Notes: generated from the sequence alone by a model not told the origin. Positions 6,712 to 16,321 are shown, counted from the first letter of the stretch. The stretch: DNA of 28,351 nucleotides from a virus (IMGVR_UViG_3300043543_000028:1-28351); one strand, 5' to 3'. Program-made: numbers and translations.

Positions 6712-8892
6712 ATGCCTAGGCCAGTCCGGGACATACCGCCTAGCCTTTCGGCCGTAGGCGACGCAAGTCGGGCCTACGGCCGGGTTGACAAGGGTGCTGA
6801 TTGGCTGGCGCGGGGGAACGCTGCCATCAAGCGGGGGCTGGATTCTCTCGCCGATCTGGCGGCGCAGCGGTTGCAGCGCGTCCGAGAGTTGGAGGACGAG
6901 GTTTCGCTACAGCGCGCCGACGCGGACTTCCGGCTTCGCCTCGGGGAAGCCGTTCGCAACCTTGACCCGGCCGCCGAAGATTATCAGCAGCAGGTGGCGG
7001 ACGCCTTCAACAGCGTCTTGGAAGCGGCGCGGCAGGACAACGCCTTCCCCGGCAACCGGGTGGCTGAGCGGTTCGCCGCTCGGGCGGAGTCCATCCGCAC
7101 TTCCACGCTCTTGCAGGCGGCCGACAACCGGGAGCGAGCCGTTGTCGGACTGGCGCGGCAGTCCGCGCAGGATGAAATCAATCGCGCGGCGGCGGCCGTC
7201 GCGTCCGGCGCGGACTACAACACTGTCACGACCTCCGCCATGGAAAGGCTCTCGGGCATTCTGGGGCGGATGGACACGCTGGAACGCCAACAGATTGAAC
7301 GGAACCTCCGCGAAAGCGTCGGCACGTCCTACGCTCGGGCGCTGATCGGCCGCCGGGACTTCCGGGGGGCTGAAGCCGCGCTCCGGGACCTGGGCGGGCA
7401 GGGGGTGCTGACGCCGACTGCCGTGAACGCCTTGCGCGCCGGGCTGGAACAGGAACGCCGCCAAGCCGCCGGAGAAGCGCGGGCGGAAGCCGCTGCGCGG
7501 TTCCAGATGGCTACCATCGCCATTGGCATGTTCTCCGACGAAGCGCAACAGATGACCCCCGAGGAAGCGCGGGAACAGGCCGCGCGGATGCAGCCGCAGA
7601 TTGACGCGGCGATTGCGGCGGCGGGCGGGATGAACAGCCCTCGGGGGATGATGCTGGCCCGTTCCTGGGAGCGCGCGGTCGCGCGGGCCAGCAACAGGTA
7701 TGTCCTAGAGTTCAACAGCATCGCTTCCCGGCTTGAGATGGGCGAAGAGCTTTCGGTCAGGGATCAGCGGCGCTTTGTCGAAATCCAGGGCATGCGGGCG
7801 GCGCAGTCGGCGGAGGTGCCCCCCGACGCCACGCCGGAACAGGCGCGCAGCCTGCGCGAGGCGGCAGCCGAGGAAGCGCGGCATAGGACGACCCTGTTTC
7901 TGGCCGCCCGGCAGAACCGGCAGCCGATCCAGATTCTCGCCGATGAGGCGGCGCAGGCGACTTCGCCGGAACAGATTGCGCGGCTTGTGGATGCGATCCG
8001 GGTCATCACTCAAAGCAACCCGGGCATGGGAGAGGCGAACCCGACTGTCCGCGCCATGTTCGCCGCGAACCCGGCGCTGGAATCCGCGTATCGGACGGCG
8101 CAAAGCCTTGGCGTTCCCGTGACCGGGACCAACGTCGCCGGTCTTTATGCTAGGCTTCCCCGGATCGAGCCGGATGCGGCGGAGAGGCTTGAGCGTGGCT
8201 TTGATACTCGGTATTCGCTCTCGGGCAACGCGGCGGCGGATACCCGGCGCGCGGTTGACCGCGCCCTGTCGGCCGCCGGTATCAGCAGCCCGGACGAAGG
8301 CACTCGCATGAACGTGTTGAGCCGGGCAAGGGAGATCGCCCGGCGTGCGGGGGTTGACCCGGAGGTTGCCCTGAGGCAGGCGGCGGAGGGCTACTCGCGT
8401 TCAACCGTGCCGCAAGCCATGTTTTCCACCTCCGGCTGGACCGGCCAGCCGCCCCGCTTGCCTGCTGAACAGTCTCCCCTGACGTATGTCCCACCCAACT
8501 ACCGGGAGCGGTTCGGCCCGGAGACTATTTCGGGCGCGGCGCGCGAGGCCCTGGAAGCCGCCGGACGCAGCGCCTTGCGCTCGCGGGGGATGCCGGATAA
8601 CATGGAGTTTGCGGTCGTGCCGAGGGTCTATCAGCAGGGCGGACGGCCGATGATGAGCCTTTCCGTTCAGCTGGAAAACGGCGCGACGATCAACATCATT
8701 GACGCCGAAACCGGCTTGATACGCATGTTTGACTTGAGCGACGAAAGCACTTGGCGCGACTTCTTCCGGCTTACTGATGAGCGCAGGCGTGATCTTGAGC
8801 GACGCTACGGTGATCGTAGGTCCGGGCGCAGTAGAGGCTCCATGATGTTCGGGGTGGAAGAGTTGTTTTCAACCGGCGAGTCCGAGGAATAA
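6712..8892 (+). CDS. Internal core/ejection protein (T7 gp15-like)
   Basis: The 726-aa product compares well with T7 gp15 (747 aa), lies between the gp14-like and gp16-like genes, and is strongly helical: long Ala/Arg/Glu/Gln runs from residue about 25 to 480. The last quarter is more mixed, with PNYRERFGPETISGAAREAL followed by a beta-like stretch around SLSVQLENGATINIID. gp15 builds the periplasmic ejection tube together with gp16 in T7. I see no enzyme motif. The ATG at 6712 follows the previous stop by 11 bases, with a G-rich Shine-Dalgarno-like run (AGGGGG) just upstream. The assignment depends on synteny and size more than on sequence identity. Confidence 0.75.
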   Translation: MPRPVRDIPPSLSAVGDASRAYGRVDKGADWLARGNAAIKRGLDSLADLAAQRLQRVRELEDEVSLQRADADFRLRLGEAVRNLDPAAEDYQQQVADAFNSVLEAARQDNAFPGNRVAERFAARAESIRTSTLLQAADNRERAVVGLARQSAQDEINRAAAAVASGADYNTVTTSAMERLSGILGRMDTLERQQIERNLRESVGTSYARALIGRRDFRGAEAALRDLGGQGVLTPTAVNALRAGLEQERRQAAGEARAEAAARFQMATIAIGMFSDEAQQMTPEEAREQAARMQPQIDAAIAAAGGMNSPRGMMLARSWERAVARASNRYVLEFNSIASRLEMGEELSVRDQRRFVEIQGMRAAQSAEVPPDATPEQARSLREAAAEEARHRTTLFLAARQNRQPIQILADEAAQATSPEQIARLVDAIRVITQSNPGMGEANPTVRAMFAANPALESAYRTAQSLGVPVTGTNVAGLYARLPRIEPDAAERLERGFDTRYSLSGNAAADTRRAVDRALSAAGISSPDEGTRMNVLSRAREIARRAGVDPEVALRQAAEGYSRSTVPQAMFSTSGWTGQPPRLPAEQSPLTYVPPNYRERFGPETISGAAREALEAAGRSALRSRGMPDNMEFAVVPRVYQQGGRPMMSLSVQLENGATINIIDAETGLIRMFDLSDESTWRDFFRLTDERRRDLERRYGDRRSGRSRGSMMFGVEELFSTGESEE

Positions 8893-8897
8893 AGGTA

Positions 8898-11800
8898 ATG
8901 CCGGATAACCCCTTCAATCTGGCCCTGCCGGAGGATGCGCGGTTTCTTGTTGAAGATGCCGCCGCGCGCCGGAACGTCGGGTTTTTTGAACAGTTGGGCA
9001 CGTCTTTCAGCGCCGGGTCCTCAATCGCTGGCGTGATGGCTTTTTTGCGCGACTCGGGCCAGGACTTCGCGCGGGAGGAAGGTTTCGATCCAGTCGGGTT
9101 GCTGACCGGCGAGGAATTGGAACAGCCTGACGTGGCGCGCGTTCTTTCGCAAGCGCGGTCAAGCGAAGAGCTTGCGTATCTCCGGCAACGGCGCGCTGAG
9201 CTGATGGACCTTGAGCGGACCATCGGCGCGGGTCCCTTGCACCCCCTGGTTTCGGGGTTTCTTGCTGGGGTTGCGGACCCGATCAATCTTGTGCCTCTCG
9301 GGTGGGCCGCGCGCATCGGGATGGCTGTCCGAGGGGCAGCCTTGGCGCGCGGGGTTGCTGAGGGCGCGGCGGTGGGCCTTGCCTCCGCCGCTGTCATGGA
9401 GCCGTTCAGCCGCGCCATTGACCCCTTCCGGGGGCTATCCGACACCCTGGTAGATTTGGCTTTCGGCACCGCGCTTGGGTCGGCTTTCGGCGCGGCAGGG
9501 GTCGGCCTGGGCGCGCTGATGCGGCGGCGGACGGCGGTGCTCATGCCGAGTGAGCGGACCCCGGATGTTGACCCGGCCGTTCGCGCCATGGTGCGCGAGG
9601 GTATCCCCGAGGAAACCGCCGCCGCCGCTTCGCATGAGGCGCGAGCGGCCATGAACCGGGCGCTGAACGAGACTGCCCCCGGACGGCCGGGGGATACCCC
9701 GGAGGGCGGGTCGGTTGGCGCGGCGCGGGTGGTGGATGACAACAGGATCGTCCGCGACTTGCTGCGCGAGGCGTTGCTCGAGCCGGACCTGGGGCCAATC
9801 GGCCGCGCGCTCTCCCGGCTTGCGACGCGGTTCGGGGCTTTCCGTTATCCCGGTTTGGAATTGGCTACGTCGCCCTTCCGGGCGGCGCGGGAGTTCGTCT
9901 ATTCCTACGGTGACCCGGGCATTCTGACGGCCTCCCTGATGCGGCAGGTTTCCGACACTGACTTGAGGAAAGCCTACGCCGAGGCGCAGCGGCGGGGGCT
10001 GACTCTGACCGAGGATGAGTTCATCGCGGCGGCTCGGGATGAGATGGCGGCCGGGCTGGCCGTCACTGAGCGCGGAAACTTTGAAGCCCGTCGTGCGCTG
10101 CTGATGTCGCAGTTTCATAGGTTCGTTGACGACTTCCGCCAGATATCTTCCGAGGCCGTTCAGACGGGGCTTGTGCCGGAACAGAAGAGTTTTGATGAGC
10201 TTGCCGCAACGTGGGCGCGGTTTCGGCAAGAGCCGCACCGGTTTTCCTTCCCGCCGGTTCAGAACCCGGAGTTGGTCCGGCTTTTGGATCGTGCGTTCGC
10301 CGAGTGGCAGAGCAAGATTTCAAGGCCTTTCCTTGAACGCATCCGGCAGTCGGGGCTTTGGGATACTTACGGAAAGGACGCGAAGAGCAACCCCCTCCGC
10401 GACCTGGATGCCGAGTATTTCCCGAAACAGCTTGACGTTCACAAGATCGCCGAGAGGCCGACAGAGTTTGAGGACCTGCTTGTTACACAGATCGGCGACG
10501 CAGCCGAGGCCGCGAAGGCGCGGGTGGATGCGCACGATGCGGCCGTCCGGGCGAGCGAAAACTCAAGGTCTGTGTTCCGTGAAACCCTTGACGCGCTTGC
10601 GTCGGTTCGCGGGGAAGAGTCTGCCAATCTCCGCACGTCGCTCCGGAAGTTTTCCGGCCGTGTCTTTGAAGCGCGGCGGAATATGAGCAAGGCCGAGGAA
10701 GAGATAAGGGCACACGCTCGCCTCGGGGGCCGGTGGGATATTCAGGAATGGCTCGACGAAATGGCGGGCCGGGAGAGCAAGCAACGGCCTGGAACCGTCA
10801 CTGACGTTGACCGCGCTCTGATCGCCGGATACCGGGAAGCACAGGCTAGGCTTTCGCGTGCCCAAACCGACTACATGATCTTCGCGGCGTCGAATGGCGA
10901 CAGGATAAAGGCGCTCACCGGCAAGACCCTGCCGGAGGCTCTCACGGGCCGCCCGACGCGGCCACCGTCTTACGAGCGTGATCGGCTTTTGGCCTACGGC
11001 GACGGCGAAGAGCCGGGGCTGGCGGGCCGCCCCGACCTGATCCGAGAGCGCGCGCGGGAGATAACCGCCAAGCTGCTGGCCGGGACTGACCCGCACTTGC
11101 AAATGGAATACGGTCTTCGTTCCAGTTTGAAAGCGCGTGAGGTTGACCTGAACCCGCAGGTATTCGAGCCATATTTCAAGCAGAGTTTTGTTGAGAACGT
11201 GGAAGCCTATACTTCCATCATCAGCCGCGAAGTTGCGGCGATGGAGAAGTTTGGATCCGTCAAGTCAGAAGATATAATCGCCCGGCTGAACGATGACTAC
11301 ATGCGGCTTCTGGAAAACACGCAAGACCCCAAGGCGCGGGAAGAGCTTCGTCGGAGGTTCGAAGCGGAAACCGCGCTCATTCGGGACCTGATGGCCGAGG
11401 CGCGAGGCGTCCGGAATCAGGCGAAGAACAACGTGGAACGCAAGACGCGGGAGGCGTTCAGAACGCTATCCACCTATAACTACACGCTCTACATGGGTTC
11501 CGGCCTGTTCGCGCAGATCGGCGACACGACGCGCGCCGTGATGGCGTATGGGCTGATGCCGTTCGTCCGGCATAGCATCAAGTCATTCGCGGCGGGAGTG
11601 ACCGGCACGTTCCGGAAGATACCCCGCGAAAACCTCGCCCGTCTTGCGACGGCGATGGAGTGGGCCAACCTCGGCCGCGAGCGGGCGCTCTACGAAATCG
11701 CGCCGCCGGAACATCAGGGGCCGGTGTCCCGAGGCGTGACGGCCGTCGGGAACGTGGCTTCCAGGTTGACCCTGATGCCGCTTTGGAACGATTGGCTCCG

Positions 11801-12719
11801 AACCGCCGGTGTGCGCGTCACGGATGACCTGCTGATCCGGGGCCTAGAGGACCTGCGCGCTGGGCGGCAACCGAGCTATGAGTTCCGGGTGATCACCTCC
11901 AAGGCGGGCGTCGGCGCGGACATGTTGGAGCGGATCGGGCGGCAGATCGAAGAGTATAAGAACGTGATCCCCGGCGCGAGGGACTACGGAAGCCCGCTTT
12001 TCGATTCTAACATGGAAGCTTGGTTCAGCCGGGACCGGGAAGCTTTCGAGGCTTACCGGCTGCTGTTGCACACCGGCGGCCAGCAGGCGCTGATCCAGCC
12101 GGGCACGCTTGATAGCCCGATGTGGACGCAGAACGCATTTGCCGGGTTGCTTTTGCAGTTCAAGCGGTTCGTTGTCGCATCCGTTCCTCAACTGATGATC
12201 CCGTTCTTGCAGATACCCGCCGGAAAGCAGTTCGTTATCGGAATGACCGCCCTTGCTTCCGGGGCGATGGCTACCGTGCTGCGCGACCTGAACAGCAAGG
12301 GCGAGGTGAAGGAACGCAACGCGGCCGGGTGGGTTTTGGATTCCTTGGACATGAGCGGCCTAGTCTCCGGGCTGACAGAGATGGACGCGACTTTCTCCGC
12401 GCTGACCGGCGCGCGCGGTGTCAAGCGGCTGCTGACCGGAGAGGACTACACGCGTTGGCAGGAAAGGCAGCGGCTTGAGGGGCTGATTGGGCCTTCCGCC
12501 CGGACGCTCCGGCTGTTCAACGATGCCATGTGGCTGCCATACAACGCTATCAGTCCCTACGATAACGTCGCCGAGCGGCAGATCACGGCGGTTAGGCGGC
12601 TGATGCCGATCCTGAGTTCCAACTTGTTTTTGCGCCACCCGGTTGATATGATAGAGGCCAGCCTCGGGGGACGGCAGAACACGACTGGCGCACGGGCTTT
12701 GCAGGCTTTGAGGGAGTAA
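8898..12719 (+). CDS. Giant internal virion/ejection protein (T7 gp16-like)
   Basis: The 1273-aa product matches T7 gp16 (1318 aa) in size and place, directly before the tail fibre. Residues about 115-207 are rich in Gly, Ala and Leu with hydrophobic stretches and could insert in a membrane during ejection. From about residue 300 it is mostly charged helix. The C-terminal third has several short hydrophobic helices, including one around FAGLLLQFKRFVVASVPQLM. T7 gp16 begins with a lytic transglycosylase domain. Here I see no SLT-type catalytic Glu motif at the N-terminus, so the wall-opening enzyme appears lost or carried elsewhere. ATG 8898 lies 5 bases after the preceding stop, with AAAGG upstream. 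Confidence 0.78.
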   Translation: MPDNPFNLALPEDARFLVEDAAARRNVGFFEQLGTSFSAGSSIAGVMAFLRDSGQDFAREEGFDPVGLLTGEELEQPDVARVLSQARSSEELAYLRQRRAELMDLERTIGAGPLHPLVSGFLAGVADPINLVPLGWAARIGMAVRGAALARGVAEGAAVGLASAAVMEPFSRAIDPFRGLSDTLVDLAFGTALGSAFGAAGVGLGALMRRRTAVLMPSERTPDVDPAVRAMVREGIPEETAAAASHEARAAMNRALNETAPGRPGDTPEGGSVGAARVVDDNRIVRDLLREALLEPDLGPIGRALSRLATRFGAFRYPGLELATSPFRAAREFVYSYGDPGILTASLMRQVSDTDLRKAYAEAQRRGLTLTEDEFIAAARDEMAAGLAVTERGNFEARRALLMSQFHRFVDDFRQISSEAVQTGLVPEQKSFDELAATWARFRQEPHRFSFPPVQNPELVRLLDRAFAEWQSKISRPFLERIRQSGLWDTYGKDAKSNPLRDLDAEYFPKQLDVHKIAERPTEFEDLLVTQIGDAAEAAKARVDAHDAAVRASENSRSVFRETLDALASVRGEESANLRTSLRKFSGRVFEARRNMSKAEEEIRAHARLGGRWDIQEWLDEMAGRESKQRPGTVTDVDRALIAGYREAQARLSRAQTDYMIFAASNGDRIKALTGKTLPEALTGRPTRPPSYERDRLLAYGDGEEPGLAGRPDLIRERAREITAKLLAGTDPHLQMEYGLRSSLKAREVDLNPQVFEPYFKQSFVENVEAYTSIISREVAAMEKFGSVKSEDIIARLNDDYMRLLENTQDPKAREELRRRFEAETALIRDLMAEARGVRNQAKNNVERKTREAFRTLSTYNYTLYMGSGLFAQIGDTTRAVMAYGLMPFVRHSIKSFAAGVTGTFRKIPRENLARLATAMEWANLGRERALYEIAPPEHQGPVSRGVTAVGNVASRLTLMPLWNDWLRTAGVRVTDDLLIRGLEDLRAGRQPSYEFRVITSKAGVGADMLERIGRQIEEYKNVIPGARDYGSPLFDSNMEAWFSRDREAFEAYRLLLHTGGQQALIQPGTLDSPMWTQNAFAGLLLQFKRFVVASVPQLMIPFLQIPAGKQFVIGMTALASGAMATVLRDLNSKGEVKERNAAGWVLDSLDMSGLVSGLTEMDATFSALTGARGVKRLLTGEDYTRWQERQRLEGLIGPSARTLRLFNDAMWLPYNAISPYDNVAERQITAVRRLMPILSSNLFLRHPVDMIEASLGGRQNTTGARALQALRE

Positions 12720-12725
12720 GGAAAA

Positions 12726-14069
12726 ATGGCGGTTTCTTCGGATGTCGCGCGGGTTGTCCATACCGCTAACGGTGTGGCGACGTTCTTTTCCTACGCCCCC
12801 ATTGACGGCGCGACCTCCGCCAACCTGAAAGTCTACCTGTTCAACCCCACGACCGGCGTGCTCACGCTGCAAACCTTGGGGACGGACTACACCTTCGGGG
12901 GCGGCGGGGTGACGTTCACCGCCGCCCCGCCTAACGGCCGACGTGTCATTCTGTTTCGGGTGGTCGATCTGTTACAGCCGGATGTCTACAAGACCAACGC
13001 ACCTTTCCCGGCGGTTGTGACTGAAAAGCGATTCGATGAGGTCGTAAAAGGCTTGCAGCAAATCAATGATGTTGTTCAGAATCGTTCGATCATTCTGCCG
13101 CTGAGCGACGCGGGCTTTTCAAGCAACGTGCTCCCGGCGGTGGAAAACCGTAAGGGCCGTGTGCTTTACTTCAACGCCGCGACCGGCGACCCGGAGGCTA
13201 AAAGTCTAGTCGATGTAGGCGCGGTTACGACTTTTCCGGCTTGGGCCGATTCATTTCTGTTTCAGTCTACAGCGGCAGCGGGGTTGGCCGATATCGGCGC
13301 GGTTGCCAAAGCTGGCGACACGATGACCGGGCCGCTTACGCTGCCGGGAGCGCCGACGGCTACGAACCACGCGGCGACGAAGCAGTATGTCGATACGGAG
13401 GTTGGCGCCCGCGTCGCGAAGGCTGGCGACGCGATGACGGGGCCGCTTACGCTTTCGGGCGCGCCGACGGCCGCAATGCATGCGGCAACGAAGGGGTATG
13501 TAGATACGGAAGTCGGCACTCGGGTTGCCAAAGCTGGCGACACGATGACCGGCTTTTTGACGCTTCACGCCGACCCGACAGCGGCAATGCATGCCGTGAC
13601 AAAGCAATATGTAGACCGAGCGTATTCCAGCACTGCAACGGTAACCGCCGTTACTGCCGTCGATTTTACCGGGATTCCTTCTTGGGCTAATCTTGTTATT
13701 GTGCATATCGTCAATATGGCAACAACAAGTCACTCGCTTCGTGTGCAAATCGGAGATACAGGTGGTTTTGTTACAAGTGGCTACAGCTCTTATGCGTCAA
13801 ACATAGCAACGGGAGTTTCAACGATATCATCAACAACCCATTTCTCTACAGCGGGGCAAGAGATTAGTGCTACGTTTTTTGCTATTTTTGAAATAAAGAG
13901 ACAGCGCCTTTTCAACAGGTGGCAGTTCACATCAATAGGTGGTTATAACTCGCCCGGCACTATGCTTGGGGCTGGGTATCTAAACACAGACTTAGTTTTG
14001 GATCGTGTTCGTGTGTTTGTAGCGGGCGGCACGATGACAGGGCAGTGTCATGTGGAGTGGCTGCGATGA
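12726..14069 (+). CDS. Tail fibre protein with T7 gp17-like anchor and three GDTMTG repeats
   Basis: The 447-aa product starts with a domain (residues about 1-155) resembling the N-terminal anchor of T7 gp17, which fixes the fibre to the tail: an early VHTANGVATFFSYAPIDG strand pair and later FRVVDLLQP and AVVTEKRFDE segments. Residues 194-304 are three 37-residue repeats with a K-A-G-D-T-M-T-G start and a T-K-x-Y-V-D end, common in fibre shafts. The C-terminal part (about 305-447) is Thr/Ser/Val-rich and probably contacts the receptor. It is encoded by clearly AT-richer DNA: by direct count 13861-13920 is 35% GC against 68% for 13441-13500. That suggests exchange of the tip by recombination. 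The start follows AAGGAAAA at the end of the gp16-like gene. Confidence 0.85.
   Translation: MAVSSDVARVVHTANGVATFFSYAPIDGATSANLKVYLFNPTTGVLTLQTLGTDYTFGGGGVTFTAAPPNGRRVILFRVVDLLQPDVYKTNAPFPAVVTEKRFDEVVKGLQQINDVVQNRSIILPLSDAGFSSNVLPAVENRKGRVLYFNAATGDPEAKSLVDVGAVTTFPAWADSFLFQSTAAAGLADIGAVAKAGDTMTGPLTLPGAPTATNHAATKQYVDTEVGARVAKAGDAMTGPLTLSGAPTAAMHAATKGYVDTEVGTRVAKAGDTMTGFLTLHADPTAAMHAVTKQYVDRAYSSTATVTAVTAVDFTGIPSWANLVIVHIVNMATTSHSLRVQIGDTGGFVTSGYSSYASNIATGVSTISSTTHFSTAGQEISATFFAIFEIKRQRLFNRWQFTSIGGYNSPGTMLGAGYLNTDLVLDRVRVFVAGGTMTGQCHVEWLR
13305..13637 (+). repeat. Three 111-bp in-frame repeats in the tail fibre gene
   Basis: Units at 13305-13415, 13416-13526 and 13527-13637 each encode 37 residues (194-230, 231-267, 268-304). 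Units 1 and 3 share a DNA identity that begins in the codon before the unit and runs through the GDTMTG codons. The third unit diverges at its end, where the AT-rich tip begins. Such repeats can promote copy-number change and tip exchange. Confidence 0.88.
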
Positions 14070-14404
14070 GGAAAATCGTTGACGTGCGCACGGGCAAGGT
14101 TACGGAAGATGCTGCGTGGCGGCCGGAGCCTCTCCCGCCTCCGCCGCCGCCCGCTGCCATCACGCGCCGACAGCTTCGCCTTTGGCTTGTGCGCAACGGC
14201 TTCACGCTCGCTCAGGTTGAAGCGCTGATTGATGCGCTGCCCGAGCCGCAGCGCACGGAAGCTCGCATCGAATGGCAGGATGCAACGCAGTATGAGCGCG
14301 GCCACCCCCTGTTACAGCAGCTTTCTGGCGCACTTCTCAAACTGAGAGGCGTGACGCTGGACGCGGCGCTTGACAAGGCTTTCCGCGAGGCGGCGGCGAT
14401 GTGA
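14066..14404 (+). CDS. Small protein encoded after the tail fibre (possible fibre assembly factor)
   Basis: The ATG at 14066 overlaps the fibre stop (ATGA), giving 112 aa. The N-terminus MRKIVDVRTGKV is followed by a Pro run (residues about 27-34) and a helical domain starting ITRRQLRLWL, with QVEALIDALPEPQRTEARIEW in its middle. This layout is common in small proteins coded just after fibre genes in alphaproteobacterial phages, usually annotated as hypothetical. A fibre chaperone role is suggested by position only. An in-frame GTG at 14045 lies further upstream but would overlap the fibre gene more and lacks a better ribosome site. Confidence 0.7.
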   Translation: MRKIVDVRTGKVTEDAAWRPEPLPPPPPPAAITRRQLRLWLVRNGFTLAQVEALIDALPEPQRTEARIEWQDATQYERGHPLLQQLSGALLKLRGVTLDAALDKAFREAAAM

Positions 14405-14422
14405 GTGAAGCGAGGCGGAAAG

Positions 14423-14635
14423 ATGGATGAGCAAAAGCAGGTAGAGCTTTTGGTTGACATTCACGCTCGCGTGAAGTCAATCGAGGATCGGCTTGCGCCC
14501 ATGGCCTCCGATCACGAACAGCGCCTGCGCGTCTTGGAAGGCACCCGCCACTATCTCTTGGGGGCCGCGGCGGCGGTGGCGGCTGGGGTTTCGTTGCTTG
14601 CGTCTCACCTCAAAAATATGCTATCGGGGTCCTGA
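14423..14635 (+). CDS. Small coiled-coil/membrane protein, holin-like (XhlA-type layout)
   Basis: The 70-aa product has a charged N-terminal helix (residues 1-40, heptad-like, with VKSIEDRLAPM and HEQRLRVLEG). One hydrophobic segment at about 43-61 (YLLGAAAAVAAGVSLLA) precedes a short basic tail. That layout resembles XhlA-type holin accessories and small phage membrane proteins placed after fibre genes. Lysis would make sense, but no endolysin is seen in the window, so the role is uncertain. The ATG at 14423 is chosen over GTG 14405 because GAGG (14412-14415) lies 7 nt upstream. Confidence 0.6.
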   Translation: MDEQKQVELLVDIHARVKSIEDRLAPMASDHEQRLRVLEGTRHYLLGAAAAVAAGVSLLASHLKNMLSGS

Positions 14636-14662
14636 CGCTACATAGCCGAAGGATGCCCGATT

Positions 14663-16321
14663 GTGCCGCTGGCAAGCCTGACGTTTGATGCCGACCAAGC
14701 CGCTTTCCGTCTCACGCTAAGCCCCGAAGCCGCCAAGCGGCAGGACCTGCCGAGCTTGGCGCGCTGTTGGCTGTCCGTGCGGCGCGGCGGGCTGGAATGG
14801 ATCACGGCGGCGCACGGCAAGCCTGGGTATCTGCCGTTCGCCGCGCTGCCTTGGGCGGATTTTGCCGACGAAAGCGCCACGCTGCGACTTGAACCGTTGC
14901 TTGCGGAATACCGCGCTTCCTTCGCGCTGAACGACCCCGGCGATCCGCTATGGCTGCCGGACGGGGAGCACCTGATGCCGTTCCAGGCGGCCGGGGTGCG
15001 GTATGCGCTGCGCCGCCCGCACGCGCTGATCGCCGATCCGATGGGCCTCGGGAAAACGGTTCAGGCATTAGCCCTGTGCAACGCAACCGAGGCGCAGCGC
15101 ATCCTGGTGGTATGCCCGGCCGCGATTACCCGGCAGTGGCGGAATGCTGCCATGCGGTGGCTTCGGCCGCTGCGCGTGTGCGCCACGAATGGCGTGGCAA
15201 TCGTCAGTGGGCCGCACATTCACCCGACCGCGCGGACGGTGATCGTCTCTTACGACCGCGCCAAGCTGCCCGCGATCTGCGCGGCGCTCGGGGCGGCGGA
15301 ATGGGACGTGGTGATCCTGGATGAGGCGCACTACCTCCGCAATCATTCGTCCGCCCGGACCAAGCACATTCTCGGGTCGTGGGCGGCCGGGCGGCACCCG
15401 GGCATCCTGGGCCGCGCTCGCCGGGTGGTGGCCTTGACCGGCACGCCGCTCCCTAACCGGCCGCTGGAAATCTACGGGCTGGCCCGCGCGCTAGACTGGG
15501 AGAGCATTGACTTCATGTCATTCGATGCGTTCAAGGAAGCGTTCAACAAGTATGAGATCGTTCAGGTCACAAAACAGGACGGCACGGTCGCCTTCGCTCG
15601 GTCCGAGAGCGTGTCGCGGCTGGAAGAGTTGCAGGCCCGGCTGCGTTGCGGCTTCATGGTCCGGCGGGACAAGACCGCCGCCGCGCCGCAGATGCCCGCG
15701 AAAATCTACGACGTGCTGGATGTGGGCAGCCGTCAGCTTGAGGTCCTGGTTCAGCGGGAGCGGCTGTTGGACATAGATGTTGACCATCTCGACACGCTCA
15801 CCTTTGAACAGCAAGCGGCCGTTGCTTCCATCCGGCGCGAGATGGGCCTTGAGATGGCCGAGGCCGCGCGGGACGTGATTGAGGACATGATCGAATCCGA
15901 CGGCAAGATAGTGGTGTTCTGTTGGCATTTGGACGTGGTGGCGAAGCTGGCGGACCTGTTCGCGCACCACAAGCCCGAGATCGTCATCGGCCAGCATAGC
16001 GCGTCGCAGCGCGAGGCGGCCGTCAAGGCTTTCGTGGAAAACCCGGAGTGCCGCCTGTTCATCGGGAACATTCAAGCCGCCGGGACCGGCATTGATGGCT
16101 TGCAGCGCGCGGCGTGCTCCCTGGTTATCTTGGAGCCTTCTTGGGTCCCGGCCGAGAACGAACAGGCGATTGACCGCTTGCACCGGGTGGGGCAGGCGAA
16201 CCCGGTGCTGGCCCGGTTCCTGGTGGCCGAAGGGAGCATCTCCGCCCGCATCATCCGCCGGGCGGTGGAAAAGGCGCGGGTGGCGCATTGCGCGCTTGAC
16301 AGCGCCGGGTTCCTTCGATAG
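14663..16321 (+). CDS. SNF2/SMARCAL1-like DNA helicase
   Basis: This 552-aa superfamily 2 ATPase probably translocates on DNA to remodel forks or recombination intermediates. Visible motifs: Walker A DPMGLGKT (residues 125-132), Walker B DEAH (220-223), motif III TGTP (259-262), motif V AAGTGID (472-478) and motif VI QAIDRLHRVGQ (501-511). The GLGKT Walker A and the HRxGQ motif mark the SNF2 group. The N-terminal 100 residues are a small extra domain as in phage SMARCAL1-like helicases. The start is GTG 14663, supported by AAGGA (14649-14653); an in-frame stop lies at 14633, so no longer form is likely. It begins the replication block and is separated from the fibre module by the holin-like gene. 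Confidence 0.92.
   Translation: MPLASLTFDADQAAFRLTLSPEAAKRQDLPSLARCWLSVRRGGLEWITAAHGKPGYLPFAALPWADFADESATLRLEPLLAEYRASFALNDPGDPLWLPDGEHLMPFQAAGVRYALRRPHALIADPMGLGKTVQALALCNATEAQRILVVCPAAITRQWRNAAMRWLRPLRVCATNGVAIVSGPHIHPTARTVIVSYDRAKLPAICAALGAAEWDVVILDEAHYLRNHSSARTKHILGSWAAGRHPGILGRARRVVALTGTPLPNRPLEIYGLARALDWESIDFMSFDAFKEAFNKYEIVQVTKQDGTVAFARSESVSRLEELQARLRCGFMVRRDKTAAAPQMPAKIYDVLDVGSRQLEVLVQRERLLDIDVDHLDTLTFEQQAAVASIRREMGLEMAEAARDVIEDMIESDGKIVVFCWHLDVVAKLADLFAHHKPEIVIGQHSASQREAAVKAFVENPECRLFIGNIQAAGTGIDGLQRAACSLVILEPSWVPAENEQAIDRLHRVGQANPVLARFLVAEGSISARIIRRAVEKARVAHCALDSAGFLR

Noticed and set aside
13305-14069. Diversity-generating retroelement target in the fibre gene
   Set aside because: No reverse transcriptase gene and no template repeat of the tip were seen in the window.
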